Shown: positions 47,820 to 58,791 of the stretch, in pieces
How the letters are laid out: each line of letters opens with the position of its first letter
Numbering within the stretch: position 1 is the stretch's first letter
Source: Bryoerythrophyllum caledonicum
Taxonomy: Eukaryota; Streptophyta; Bryopsida; Pottiales; Pottiaceae
Assembly (NCBI GenBank): GCA_963971425.1
Contig: OZ020517.1
Span: 19,310,904 to 19,374,903 of the forward strand
DNA: 64,000 nucleotides
Direction: 5' to 3'
Notes under the pieces: generated by a model
The model's database searches: none
Told to the model about the DNA's origin: nothing
Seen by the model: the letters and a program-made list of their open reading frames with translations, nothing else
Position numbers and translations under genes: made by a program

Positions 47820-48330
47820 TGTTCTACCATGTGATATGTCATTGCATGCTAAAAAACACGAGTGTTGGAGGGATTTATAATAAGGAAAAAGGCCATGCAA
47901 TGACTAGGGATATGGAATGGAGGCATTTCCCTTCACAAAGCTATATTGTTTTTTAATTAAGTAGATGTTTTTTTGATAAAAATCCAAACAATAGATGAAA
48001 GCTTCATGCCTTATTGTCCTAGAAGAAAAAATAAATTTTAAGAAACGAACCTCCCTCATTTCTATACAACTAAACGTAAAATCAATTGAAGGGTGCCAAA
48101 AACTTCTTTTACTATTGCCGGCCTTAAAAATTCCACTCTTCACCTCTACAATAGTACTATTTAGCTCTACGGTACCCTTCCTAGCTGCCCAAATGTGCAA
48201 CTTTTGATGTTTAAAGTGCCAAAACTTTTTCTTCATAAATCCAAAAAATAAACCCCCATGAAGCTTATCAAACTTTGATCCTCTATACAATTTCCAAATT
48301 TAGATTTTTAAGAACCTACCCAAATCTCAC
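47820..48330. other. non-coding stretch
   Basis: A 128-codon minus-strand frame at 47904-48290 lacks any recognised domain and has AT-driven composition. Nothing else is seen. Confidence 0.3.
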
Positions 48331-49175
48331 TTGTCCCCCAACTGGACACTTGGTCTTTTAGGGGTTGAAAGACTATGATTAGTTGAGTAATGGACATTTT
48401 CCCTTTTAGGAATGAAATAAATTGATTTAGTAAGCCAATCAACCTCTAAATGGAAAAAGGCCGGAGGTGGGCTTTTCCAAATCTTTGAGCACGTTTCCAT
48501 GGTTGCAATTAATATTTGCAATTCTTGAAATTTTGTATGGAGATGCAAAAAGTTGTGCCATCTTGAAGAAACAAATTGTCCAGTGTGGGCATGTTGGGCA
48601 ACTCCAAAATTGAGATTTTCATTTCTAGCAAGTAATATTTATTTCCCTTCATATTTTCAAAAAACACTCTCGTCTATAATCAAAATATGCATTTTATCCC
48701 AAGTCAAAGATTTTAACACATTGTCACACATTGTCGGGCGAAGAGCCAAAAAAAATTCTTCTTTGCCACACAAAACTTTGAGATCTTCATATTTTTCACC
48801 TTATATTTTTTCTATTACAAGACGTGGTGTAGGAATTCTTATTCACCGTTTGGATTATCATTCTAAAACATAGTGATCTACACCACGTTAAGATCACTAT
48901 GTTTTAGCATGCTACACCCCTTATCTACCTCTAAGGTGTACAAGGAGTTAAGATCATGATCGACACGATGAAATGCAATTTAGACCTTACGTAGTGCAAA
49001 ACTTTCACACCAAGCGAAGTCAAAGTCTGCTGATCCACTCAATGCATGAATAAAAATGAACCATTTTTCCTACTTCAAACATTGTAATCTTTCAATCCGT
49101 GTGGTCAAAGTTGATGAAATTTGGTGAGTATGTTATTTATGAAGTGTTGAATGAGATCCTATGGGCTATACCAGA
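48331..49175. repeat. diverged relative of the 28.7-kb piggyBac-like element
   Basis: Shares GAGATCTTCATATTTTTCAC, CCGTTTGGATTATCATTC and AGTCAAAGTCTGCTGAT with 29080-29400. A CTTTTAGGGGTTGA end lies near 48354. The second end is not clear. Confidence 0.5.
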
Positions 49176-49423
49176 TTTGTTCATTTCCTACCTTACTCAT
49201 TGCACTAGAACAAACAGTTTTGAAGTGTTTTTGGTGTGAAATCCTCAAGAAAAATTGAGGGGATAATTACTTCTAATTTCCACGCCGCGAGCTACAACTT
49301 ATTCAACTCTCCACAAGTATATTGCTTAGCATCGCGAGCTCACGGGCGGCGCGAGTCCCTTCATTGGTCCACTCTCCAACTCAACGCTCGCACCTTCCCC
49401 GACCCTGCTCGTCACGGTCACGC

Positions 49424-49520
49424 TCCTTGAAATTCGCCGACACCAGTCATCTCCTCATCGATCACCCGTTACCGCTCCTTAAATTCGCCGACACCAGTCA
49501 TCTCCTCATCGATCACCCGA
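49424..49520 (+). repeat. ~50-bp tandem duplication upstream of the ankyrin gene
   Basis: AAATTCGCCGACACCAGTCA through CATCGATCACCCG occurs twice with a short variable spacer. Confidence 0.75.
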
Positions 49521-49903
49521 CTGCAATAGCAAAGATAGAAAGAGAGAACGAACCTTGGTCGCACGCGATCGAGAAGAGGAACTATAAGTCGACATCTCAG
49601 CTTGAATCATTGTCCAGGACGACGACATGAGAACAAGGCTCGGAAGCGAGAAATCCGATTTTACAGTGGATATCAAGCTCGGGAGATGACTTTGTGAAGA
49701 AATTTCACGTCGGGGGGAGGTAGCGTGTGAGATCAGAGCATCAGTATTGGCTGAAACATTCGATCGATTCGCGAAGTTCATGTTGCAGTGCGTTTCAGGA
49801 AATCTTCTCACGTGTTTTTCTTCAGAATTCTAGTCGTGTTCATTGATGTGCGGGGCCCTGGGGATTGGGATGTGATGATGTAGTGGGTGTGGTGTACGTC
49901 AAG

Positions 49904-52045
49904 ATGCAGTGGCTTGCTCGCCTTGCAGCCGTTGCGCATGGCGTCGCGGAGGTGGAGGTGCGTCGTCTCTTGCAGCTTGTAGCGGCCAGCTCGGGTGGCG
50001 CCGATGAGCGCGCCTGGAGCGTTCACGGGGGCGAGGCTTTGCACCGGATGGTGGAGTTCAATGAGGACTGCGGCGCTCTGCAGGCGCTGCTGGAGTGTGC
50101 GAATCTGGACGTGAATTGCCGCAGCAAGGACGGGCTGACGGCGCTGCACGTCGCGGCGCTCAACGGCCGGGAAGCGATGGTGCGCGCCTTGATGAGCCGA
50201 GAGGATTTGGACCTGAACGCGACGGCGGACTTTAAGCTGACGCCGCTCCACGTTGCGGCGAGGCTAGGACACGTTCGCGTGGTGAAGGAGCTCGTCCGCG
50301 ACGAGTGCAGGTTGATTCTGCACGCCAAGACGGTGCATGGCTTCACGGCGTTGCATCTCGTCGCGGAAGGAGGCGCTCGGTCAGAGGTGGTGGCGATCCT
50401 GCGCGCGGCGCATGAGCAGAGAATGTTTAAGGTGGGGTTTGAGAATTTTCGAGATGTTGCTGGACGGACGGCGCTACACTACGCGGCAAGGAATGGCGAC
50501 ACGGAGACGGTGCGGGAGCTTCTGGCCTTTTCGTCCGTGGATGTGGACGCGGTGGACGGCTACGGCCTCACGCCGTTGCACCTCGCGGTGCAGAAAGGCC
50601 ACGTGAATGCGTCCTGCTTGCTCATGGGAGCTGACGGCGTCGATCTGAATTGCGGAAGCGGTGTCAGGACCATTGGATTCCAAGAAGCTATTCCCGATGG
50701 CGATCAGGGCATGCGTCTTCTTTACCCGGTTTTGAGCGACGAAGAACCGGGGCCAGTCGATGTGACGCCCATCCACATTGCGGCAATCGGGAGCCATCAC
50801 AAGATTCTGAGCTCCTTGCTGAGCAGCATGCGCGTGAATCGCCGCGCCGTGGATTGTCAGGGTTTCACAGCGCTGCACCATGCTGTGGCGTTCGGAGACA
50901 TCAGTGTTGTGAAGCTGCTGGTAGACGAGGCGGAGATCGATCTCAACTGCTGCGACTTCTTGGGCCGGACGCCCTTGGTGCTCGCCGCGACGCACTCGCG
51001 GCTGGAGGTTCTGCAAGCTCTGGTTGGAGACGCGACTGCTCTTGCAGTTACGCCGGATGATTCGTTGGACCTGGCGATGCAGCTATTGGCCGTGGCCACG
51101 CGGCCGGAGGTTGCGGATTACATCATAGACTGCTTGGAAGCGTCTGCGCAGCCTGAATGCTCGTTGGTGCACTGGGCAGCGAAGAATGGGAACAAGGCGC
51201 TAATGAAGCTCGTTCTGGCGTGGAAGCCGGAGGCTGTGAACGCGACGGACGGGAGGAAGAAGCGGACGCCGCTGCATTTGGCCGCCATCCACGGCCACAC
51301 GGAGCTCGTGCAGATCCTGTGCAGGGGGAAGCACTGGCCCTTGCGAGCCGCGGAGGTTGACAAGAAGGGCGCTCTTGCGCTGGACTACGCATTTGAGCAG
51401 GGGAAGCGGGCGCGCGAGATCCAAACGGGGCTGCTCCAGAGGCCTGACGTGAAGGAGTACATGGAGAGGATCTACAGGCTGGACATGAACACCATGAACG
51501 CGCTCTTCGTCGGGGCGACGCTCTTCGCGAGCGTAACCTACGTCGGATGGATGCAGCCACCGTTAGGATTCGCCGAGGATTACCGATACCCACTGGAATC
51601 GCCTCCGGCTCCGGAAGGTACGTACGCCGTGTACGTGAAGGCCAGCAACAACTACGTGCGGCTTTTCTTCATCTTCAACACCCTGTCGTTCACCTTGTCC
51701 CTGGTCACCATCTTCCGGGGGATCGAGACGCTCGCCATACACCGCAGGGAGCTCGAAGCCGGGTACATGTCGCGGATCTTGCGAGCCGATATCCGTCACT
51801 GCTTCATCTACTTCTGCCTGTCTACCAGCTTCATCCTCGCCGCCTTCGAACAGGCCTCCCGCGCCGTCCTGCCCCCCAACGAGATGTGGTATACCCCCCT
51901 CATCATGTACACGCTATGGGGCTCCTGGGGCTTCCTGTGCATCTTCAATGCGCGCAAGTACATGAAGCGCAAGGTCAAGGAGTGGAGGCGCAAGTGGAAA
52001 CGCATTCCCAAGCGCATCGTATCTCAATTCAAGAGGCTCTTGTAG
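49904..52045 (+). CDS. ankyrin-repeat membrane protein with PGG domain
   Basis: A single uninterrupted exon encodes 713 aa from the ATG at 49904. The frame extends 13 codons further 5' but without another ATG. About ten ankyrin repeats fill residues ~85-510, with typical TALHVAALNGR, TPLHLAVQKGH and TPLHLAAIHGH cores. A PGG-type region follows (MNALFVGATLFASVTYVGWM). Then come hydrophobic spans around LFFIFNTLSFTLSLVTIFRG, CFIYFCLSTSFILAAF and MYTLWGSWGFLCIF, and a strongly basic tail. Plant proteins of this layout (ACD6/ITN1 type) sit in membranes and act in defence or stress signalling; the role here is inferred from that family. The gene is much more GC-rich than its surroundings and has no introns, unlike the other genes in the window. 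Confidence 0.9.
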   Translation: MQWLARLAAVAHGVAEVEVRRLLQLVAASSGGADERAWSVHGGEALHRMVEFNEDCGALQALLECANLDVNCRSKDGLTALHVAALNGREAMVRALMSREDLDLNATADFKLTPLHVAARLGHVRVVKELVRDECRLILHAKTVHGFTALHLVAEGGARSEVVAILRAAHEQRMFKVGFENFRDVAGRTALHYAARNGDTETVRELLAFSSVDVDAVDGYGLTPLHLAVQKGHVNASCLLMGADGVDLNCGSGVRTIGFQEAIPDGDQGMRLLYPVLSDEEPGPVDVTPIHIAAIGSHHKILSSLLSSMRVNRRAVDCQGFTALHHAVAFGDISVVKLLVDEAEIDLNCCDFLGRTPLVLAATHSRLEVLQALVGDATALAVTPDDSLDLAMQLLAVATRPEVADYIIDCLEASAQPECSLVHWAAKNGNKALMKLVLAWKPEAVNATDGRKKRTPLHLAAIHGHTELVQILCRGKHWPLRAAEVDKKGALALDYAFEQGKRAREIQTGLLQRPDVKEYMERIYRLDMNTMNALFVGATLFASVTYVGWMQPPLGFAEDYRYPLESPPAPEGTYAVYVKASNNYVRLFFIFNTLSFTLSLVTIFRGIETLAIHRRELEAGYMSRILRADIRHCFIYFCLSTSFILAAFEQASRAVLPPNEMWYTPLIMYTLWGSWGFLCIFNARKYMKRKVKEWRRKWKRIPKRIVSQFKRLL

Positions 52046-52499
52046 CTAGAAGCCCATGCATACTCGGCTGGACAGCTCGGCTGGACATGTACAGTTTTCA
52101 TGCCTGGATGGGCCCTGTACATGCCGGAATCCTCCGAGGTAGTGCCAGTATGTCTCCCTTCTCGGGTACCTCTGTTGTACAATACCCAAAAGAGAAGAAG
52201 AACTCCGGTGTCCAAAGGAGGCCGGCGTGGATAGAGTGTTTGTTTGTACAGAGTGTTTGTTTGTTTTAATGGAGGACATTGAGATTTTAAATGTGGATTC
52301 CAATGTTTTCATGGAGGGAATATGTGTGGTGGCTCTAGCTCCGGCTGTGATCACAATTCACGGGTTCACTTTCCATCTTGATGAGTTGATTTCATCTAGG
52401 AGAGGTTGGTATTTGTTTGACTTGTGTGTAATTGTTTCTGGGGAGAACCTATCGTTGCAATATGTAAATTCTATAAATAGTATTGTGATGGTAGGGTCT
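52046..52499. other. downstream region of the ankyrin gene
   Basis: Presumed 3' untranslated region and spacer. Short frames on both strands have no domain. Confidence 0.35.
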
Positions 52500-52580
52500 G
52501 GGGTTATTGGTGGAGGGTGATTGTGTGTCGCACCGCGGATGCATAGTAGGTCAGGTTTAAATCTCGCCTTGCAATGACAT
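52500..52580 (+). repeat. possible SINE head
   Basis: GGTGGAGGGTG near 52509 and GGTTTAAATCTC near 52548 are spaced like an A box and a B box. The sequence after the second box resembles that after the B box at 14.7 kb. It borders the LTR array directly. Confidence 0.25.
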
Positions 52581-52813
52581 TGTCGTGCACAACCACATCG
52601 TGCCAAGATAACATCGTGCTAATCAGGTGAGAACGCACAGTCAGAGACAACTCGAGAGTAACGGTGACATAACCACCACCGTTACCTCTATAAAACAATA
52701 ATACAATGCACACTTACACACTTTCAGCAATCCAGACTTGGGGAAAAAGAAACAAATGACCCATGACCTCGTACACCAAGAAGTAGTAAGCGGTCTCCAA
52801 GTACCCCTTTACT
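52581..52813 (-). repeat. partial LTR copy directly abutting the 3' LTR
   Basis: 233 bases match 53178-53410 with only two differences, both C/T or G/A. It starts (minus strand) exactly where the complete LTR ends, giving an LTR-LTR joint with no spacer, and it is truncated at about 52581. Confidence 0.8.
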
Positions 52814-53410
52814 AATATACAAGTAGAAAATACTCATAAACTACACATAGTCAAGCCAATGCCATTCTTAAAGAATGAACGCATAATAACAATGAAGTTC
52901 AAGAAGTGCACGCACTCTCTCACTCCATCACGTGGGAGACTCAACTTGAGAAAGATGAGTCTCCCCACACTACACGTGGAGGTCATTTGGACTCCAAGTC
53001 CCAAATGAGGTGTCAAAAGACACCACCAAGGCCCTAAAAGTCAAAGCACACTAACACTAACTCTAATTAACAACTAAAGCTAGCATCCAGGGTTTCCTTG
53101 GGCCATTTAACCTCCTAGTTGGTTTACAACGCGTAAACCAACCTCCACAAACCCTCCAACGCGTCGAACCTGACAGCTGTCGTGCACAACCACATCGTGC
53201 CAAGATAACATCGTGCTAATCAGGTGAGAACGCACAGTCAGAGACAACTCGAGAGTAACGGTGACATAACCACCACCGTTACCTCTATAAAACAATAATA
53301 CAATGCACACTTACACACTTTCAGCAATCCAAACTTGGGGAAAAAGAAACAAATGATCCATGACCTCGTACACCAAGAAGTAGTAAGCGGTCTCCAAGTA
53401 CCCCTTTACT
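52814..53410 (-). mobile_element. 3' LTR of the methyltransferase retrotransposon, 597 bp
   Basis: The boundaries come from repeat comparison. The right border is where the copy at 52581-52813 and this LTR diverge, right after a polypurine tract (minus strand). The left border is where it and the 5' LTR at 63845 diverge. The 156 visible bases of the 5' LTR are identical to 52814-52969. The ends are not the usual TG...CA, so they may be off by a few bases. It contains a hairpin at 52934-52965. Confidence 0.65.
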
Positions 53411-53446
53411 CGCCCCCTTCGCCCGTGCTGAAGCCCCTTTCACCCC
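53411..53446 (-). promoter_or_regulatory. polypurine tract beside the 3' LTR
   Basis: On the minus strand GGGGTGAAAGGGGC and GGGCGAAGGGGGCG run up to the LTR border, as expected for the plus-strand primer of an LTR retrotransposon. Confidence 0.6.
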
Positions 53447-53641
53447 GGCGAACCACACAGTTTACATGTAAACTAAATGATAACCGCGAATGAAAACCTC
53501 TCAAAACCATAGAATCACTGTAATCCACATGAAAAGGCGCTAAAAGACTTAACAAACAAAGGGTAGGCCGGGTGCAAGTAGAGCCCCATCGTTAATCGCC
53601 TCTAACATATTTTTAATGCTAGACCTTGTCCACTGAGACCC

Positions 53642-54711
53642 TCAACATCCTAAACACTCAGGACAAGACCATTGATCCACTGGTACTTCCAACAGAGGTG
53701 GAGTTAAGCATTCTAAATGCCACCCCGTAGAACATAAGTCACAAATAACCATAGTGGCTGCCCTTTTGGCACTACCACACAACCGACAACGTAATCCAGC
53801 AGAGATGTGAGAGAGACCAGGGTGTATTGTCCCATCAATGTGTGGCAAGTGACAAGGTGCACAATTACGTGTGTGATCCTTCCACTTCTTGCCATCACGA
53901 CCCTCCAACACTAACACTCCTGAGTCCTTCACCTCACGAACTCTCAAGATTACCCGTCCTGCTGTCACATCCAAGGTGGTGGGCGCTGCTTGCTGCAAAT
54001 ACACATAGTCTCCAGGTGTGAAACGCCGCACCTGCGGTCGATAACCACCTCCCCGAATTGTAGCATAGCGCAACGTATCTCGATGTTGAGCAATGAAGAG
54101 GTTCTCCAATGCCATAGGCATCACCCTTTTGAACAACTCTGCACGTTGCTCACACACTTGAGCCCACGTGTCTGGATTGTCCATGTTAGCCAACACGGTG
54201 TTAGCATCTGCTTGAATGGCCTTCGGTAAAACCGGGTGCCTTCCAAACAATAGATAGTAAGGTGAAAAAGACGCCAATGATGCCTGTTTGCTGAACCGAT
54301 AGCCCATTGCTATCCATGGTAGCTGTAAATCCCAATCCTGGTGATGTCCTTTCTTCAAGCTGTACTTCCGGAGCCCCCTCTTGACGATTTGCACCATGCG
54401 CTCCGCCAATCCATCTGCTTCGGGGTGATCCCTCGAAGTAGTGCGATGATCTATCATCGCTTGCTCACACAACGTCTGAAACTCACCCAAGAATTCTCTT
54501 CCTTGGTCTGTAAGTACCTCTGCTGGAGCTCCAAAGCGACTCAGAACACGGTCAAGAAATGAATATGCAGCTCACTCACTAAACTTATCAGGTAATGCCA
54601 CTAACTCTATCCATTTCGAGAAATGCTCGATGATTACCAACACATACTTGTTGTGTCGAGGTGTCACTGGCAATGGACCTGCAAAATCCAAGCTCCATCT
54701 ATATCCTAAGC
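53642..54711 (-). pseudogene. integrase core and C-terminal PHD finger of the retrotransposon
   Basis: This follows the zinc-binding part of integrase after a frame change at about 54712. The core shows WSLDFAGPLPVT, VLTDQGREFLGEF and HPEADGLAERMVQ, which carry the D, D and E of the catalytic triad. A TGA at 54574-54572 interrupts it. The frame 54490-53642 is then open to the end. A linker with a GRDGKKWKDHTRNCAPCHLP block precedes a PHD finger at 53642-53791. Its spacing is C-x2-C, then C-x2-C, H-x2-C and C-x2-C, with the sequence MVICDLCSTGWHLECLTPPL in the middle. PHD fingers read histone tails; here one replaces the chromodomain found in many gypsy integrases. Confidence 0.85.
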
Positions 54712-56766
54712 CTAAATTGGCAAAGGTTGTAACTGAGGCATTGGAGCGTTGAAAGACGCTCGTACCCGGTCACACACCATACACCGAGCCACTAGAGCTT
54801 GCACTTGGGATTGCATTCCACGCCACCAGTAGTGAATCTGAAGTAGATTATAAGTCCTCCGCACTCGAAAGTGTCCAAGGTCCTCATGTGTGTCTTTAAT
54901 CAGTTTCACTCTTTCTATTGGAGTTGGTACTACCTTCTTAGTACCATCTGGCCACACTCTCACAAGATGAGTCCTCTCCCACACAAATCTCTTAGCTCGT
55001 TGTAGAACCCTATCTCTCTCCTTATGAGACCATGAAGCCACCGTTTCTCCATCTTGCAAAAACTGCATCACATTCGTGTCTTCATGAATATCTCTGGCGC
55101 CCCCAGACTCCTCACCTCCATCCTCATCTACTGTGGCCACAGTAACTTCCCCGGTGGTGTCTCCATTTAATGCCAATATTCCCAGAAAACCCGAACAATG
55201 CCAACCTGGCAACGGATCGGTTTCACCTTCAGTATGCCACCTGGCACCTGTATCATCCTCTTGGTTTGGAATTGGATTGCGGCTAAGGCCATCTGCATCC
55301 ATATTAACCAAACCTGCCCTATGAACCACCTTGAAATCATACTCCATCAACATCAAGGCCCATCGTGCCAATTTTCCTGTTAATTTATCAGACTCCATCA
55401 ACCATTTCAACGGCTGGTGATCCGTAACTAACAGAAATTCGTTACCATAAAGATAACATCAAAAATGAGCAATTGCCCATATCGCAGCCAAGCATTCTCC
55501 CTCATACGAGCTATACTGAGCCTCAGCATTGTTGTTGGACCGGCTGGCATACGCAATCACAAATTCCTTACCATCATCATCCATTTGCGTCAAGACTGCA
55601 CCAATCCCCAACGAGCTCCAATCTGTGTGTAGCTGGTATGTCCTCCCTGCTATAGGCCTCCGAAGTATTGGTGCTGATGCCAAACGATCTTTCAATTGTT
55701 GAAAGGCCGCCTCTTGCTCATTTCCCCAGATCCAAGGTTGATCATTCCTTGTCAACATGGTTAATGGCTTGGCAATGGCACTGAAAGTTTTGACAAACTT
55801 TCTATAATAGTTACACAACCCCAGAAATGCTCTCAACCTACTAACATCTCGTGGTCTAGGAATAGACATCACTACTTCGACTTTGCTAGCTACCACACCT
55901 AATCCACTTGGATAAATCATGTGGCCTAAATACTCAATGCGATCAAAGTAGAATTTGCACTTACTAGGGTGCAATTTTAATCCATGAAGCCTCAATCTAG
56001 CAAAAACCTCCATCAAGTGTAGTCTATGTTGTTTTCGATTCCTGCTAAAGACAATGATGTCATCAATATAGCATCTCACGAAATCCAACCCCGAGAATAC
56101 TCTGTCCATGACCCTTTGAAATTCTGCTGGAGCATTCTTCAATCCAAACGGTAGAAACTTCCATTGAAATAACCGGTCCTTCCCATCCCTATCAATGCCC
56201 CAGAATGCGGTTTTCTCCTTGTCTTCCTCTCTCAATCCAATCTGGTGGTATCCAGAGCGTAAATCCAACGTACTAAACACCTTGGCATGGCCAATGGCCT
56301 CAAAGTTCTCCTCAGGAGTTGGCATTGCATAACGGTCTGACTTAGTGATTTTATTAATTCTCCTATAGTCACCACACATCCTTTTTTCAGTCCAATTGCC
56401 GTAAACGTCCTTCTTGGATGGCATAACCGTTGCTGATGCATACTCACAATCTGGAGGAGCCAACTCCACCAACCCTGCAGCCATCAATTCTTCAGTGCGA
56501 GCACGAATCATCTTCCGCTCCATGTCGCTGTACTTGTATGGCTTTCTATAAATTGGTGCTTCGTCGGTTAAGTTAATACGCACTTCTTGCCCCTTCAACA
56601 CTCCCAAATCATGTAAACTGAAAGCAAAACAATCTAAATACTCCTTCAGGAACTCATGTTCCTCCACCTCCACTGCTCCATCTGCCAGGCCAACTCTTGG
56701 TTTCCAAGTGTCCTTGGTCACCACCTCCTTCGGTTCCTTTGAAGCAGGGTTTTCCACCCTTGGTTG
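54712..56766 (-). pseudogene. reverse transcriptase, RNase H and integrase zinc-binding region
   Basis: The frame entered after the TAG at 56769-56767 runs 432 codons from 56757. Gypsy-type reverse transcriptase motifs are clear: FSTLDLRSGYHQIGL, FLPFGLKNAPAEFQRVM and YIDDIIVFS, which holds the catalytic Asp pair. RNase H begins with YQLHTDWSSLGIGAVL and YSSYEGECLA. A TGA at 55461-55459 interrupts it, and the same frame continues with VTDHQPLKWLMES and MDADGLSRNP. The H-H-C-C zinc-binding part of integrase follows (HEDLGHFRVRR, then CMVCDRVRASF). The frame is lost at 54712. Confidence 0.9.
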
Positions 56767-56769
56767 CTA

Positions 56770-58791
56770 TTGAATCCCCAGTGAAGGAGACTCCCCTCCT
56801 TCCTCCTCAATAACACTCCCAAGTCCTTCCAATTGACCCAATTTATCAATTTCTTCCATGTGAAGAGCTGTGTGTTCTTCCAAGAAGATCTTCTCCACAA
56901 CATCCTCCAAATCCATCCTCTGATGAGCCAATCTGTTACCTTCACTCCAGTTCTCCCCTCCATAGTGAAGATCTGTTGCCTTGGTGGTCGCAAAAATATT
57001 TGCGTTATCCCACATGTTCCATGGATGAGGTGCAAGGGCCCTCTCGCCCCCAACCACCTTGCTTGTCACCCTGACAGAGGCAAGTGGTTCTCCTGCCGCC
57101 CGCAACTCATAATAACCCATGTAACTAGTCAAACTAGAAGCTAACCGCTTCTGTTCTGCAACCACTAATGAAACAATCCAAGTCAAGCAATTTAAATCCA
57201 TGGCCTGACCAAGTAAAAATCGTCTCTGTGGTTCTGAAATCCCGGGCACATCGGTGGTGCCAGTGGGAAATCCCATGGCTCTCTCTCGCTCATTTGCATT
57301 TGGCTCCACCATCTCCTGGGACACTGAATCCCATACAAGTCCAGGTCCATTATCCTTGAAAGCATAAGACCTTGCAAAACTAACCAACGTGGGCAAGGCC
57401 CTACGTGGTTCCCCTTTGCGGTTAACCACCGCTAATGGGACCAGGTCATCGTGATACACGCGCCATGGTGTCCTGTGAGGATCCAAAATGTCACTCACAT
57501 ACACATCTGGGTGTTTAATACGACCCACCGCGGACTGTAGCAACTCTGCTGGGGCCAAGTTTGTCCACCACAAGCGTGGTCTATGTGCCCTGGACCCTAC
57601 TGCAGCCGCATCAATTAATACTGGCAATCCCAGAGTCTGATGGATCCTATGCATACTCTCGAGTGTCCTGGACCTCGAACTGCTCACCACGGGCACGTTC
57701 TCCACAATATAACCAGGCGGTTGCCTCTGAGAAGTCTGAAGCACTCGAATCACTCGAATCATGTCAAAGAACCTGGAAGAACGTGAATCCTTTAACCCAT
57801 TCTGATTGCCTGCCATAGACATGCCTTGGCAAGGCCATCCTGCAATTACAAGGTCCACATGACCCACTCGATGAATGTCATCGTCTGACAACAAGGAAAT
57901 ATCACCCACAAGTGTAGAGAAGGAGGTTTTGATGGCACTAGTGGCCAACAATTCTGGGAATTGGATCCTCAGCCTCCGTGTGTGACGTTTGGCCACATGC
58001 CTTGCTGTTTCATCCACATCCACGTAAATGTAGCGCTTAACCTTGATCCCAGCTTGTAAAACAGCTGCCAAGCCTGTGCCAATTCCTCCGAAGAGTTCCA
58101 ATAATACGATACCATCCATTGGTGCCTTCCAATGGATAGTAGCAATGTCTAACGGAGGTCCCATGTCTTGGTCAACTCCAGTCTCATGTTGCATCTGTGG
58201 TAGCATAGATTGTTGCCATGCCTCTTCCACTGCTAACTCCGCGGCCTCCCTCAACTGGGTGGTGTTACTCCACGCCGCCTCAATCCCAGGTTTGTATCCT
58301 TCTTCCTCTCCACCACTTGTGTTGCCCATATAGACATCCACCTTCGTTGAAATGTGGTCACCCATAGACGGATCCTCAAAACCTGTCTGAAACCATGAAG
58401 GTTTCATGTTCATACATCCAGAGAAGGCAAACAGATCAGCGAAGTTACCAGTAAGAACTCGAACAAATCGAGCTGGCAGCTGAGCCTTCCGCCCATCTCC
58501 TGCTTGCCATCCTGGTCTATAACTTGCTGACTCCTCCCAGAAATCCAAGGTGAATCCCATAGGATATAGCACCGCCGAGCCCACCAAGACATCATACGAC
58601 TTGGCCTCCGTAACGATTGCCTTCACCTTCATAGAACTGGCATCTGCCACATCACTTTGGTTGAGTTGTAACACCAACTCAGCCCTTGTGATCCCTGTGG
58701 CTTGCTCAGTACCCCCCATGGATGTACTAATGGTCCAGGGACACTTCTCCAAAGTATCCCCAGTTAATCCCAACCCTTCCATAGCTGACGC
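56770..58791 (-). pseudogene. end of protease plus cytosine-C5 DNA methyltransferase of the retrotransposon
   Basis: Open from 58782 to 56770 (671 codons), in frame with the gag-protease part before it and the reverse transcriptase after it, but bounded by in-frame stops. Residues ~1-105 look like the second half of a gypsy protease (SYDVLVGSAVLYPMGFTLDF). Residues ~222-550 (57133-58119) are a C5 methyltransferase. It has motif I LLELFGGIGTGLA, motif IV AGWPCQGMS with the catalytic Cys at 57829-57831, motif VI IVENVPV, motif VIII GSRAHRPRLWW, then RERAMGFPTGTT and a motif X-like end. Motifs are in canonical order, as in DNMT3 and unlike permuted plant DRM enzymes. The wording around motifs I, VIII and IX is DNMT3-like. 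It would methylate cytosine in DNA. Confidence 0.9.

Noticed and set aside
50474..52269. Long ORFs overlapping the ankyrin gene in other frames
   Set aside because: They are by-products of its high GC content; only the 49904-52045 frame shows ankyrin and PGG motifs.
52581..53177. LTR defined as the TGTC...GACA segment
   Set aside because: It gives canonical TG/CA ends but leaves the polypurine tract and the primer-binding site away from the borders, and the 5' copy lacks the last 233 bases. The 52814-53410 definition places both sites exactly at the borders.
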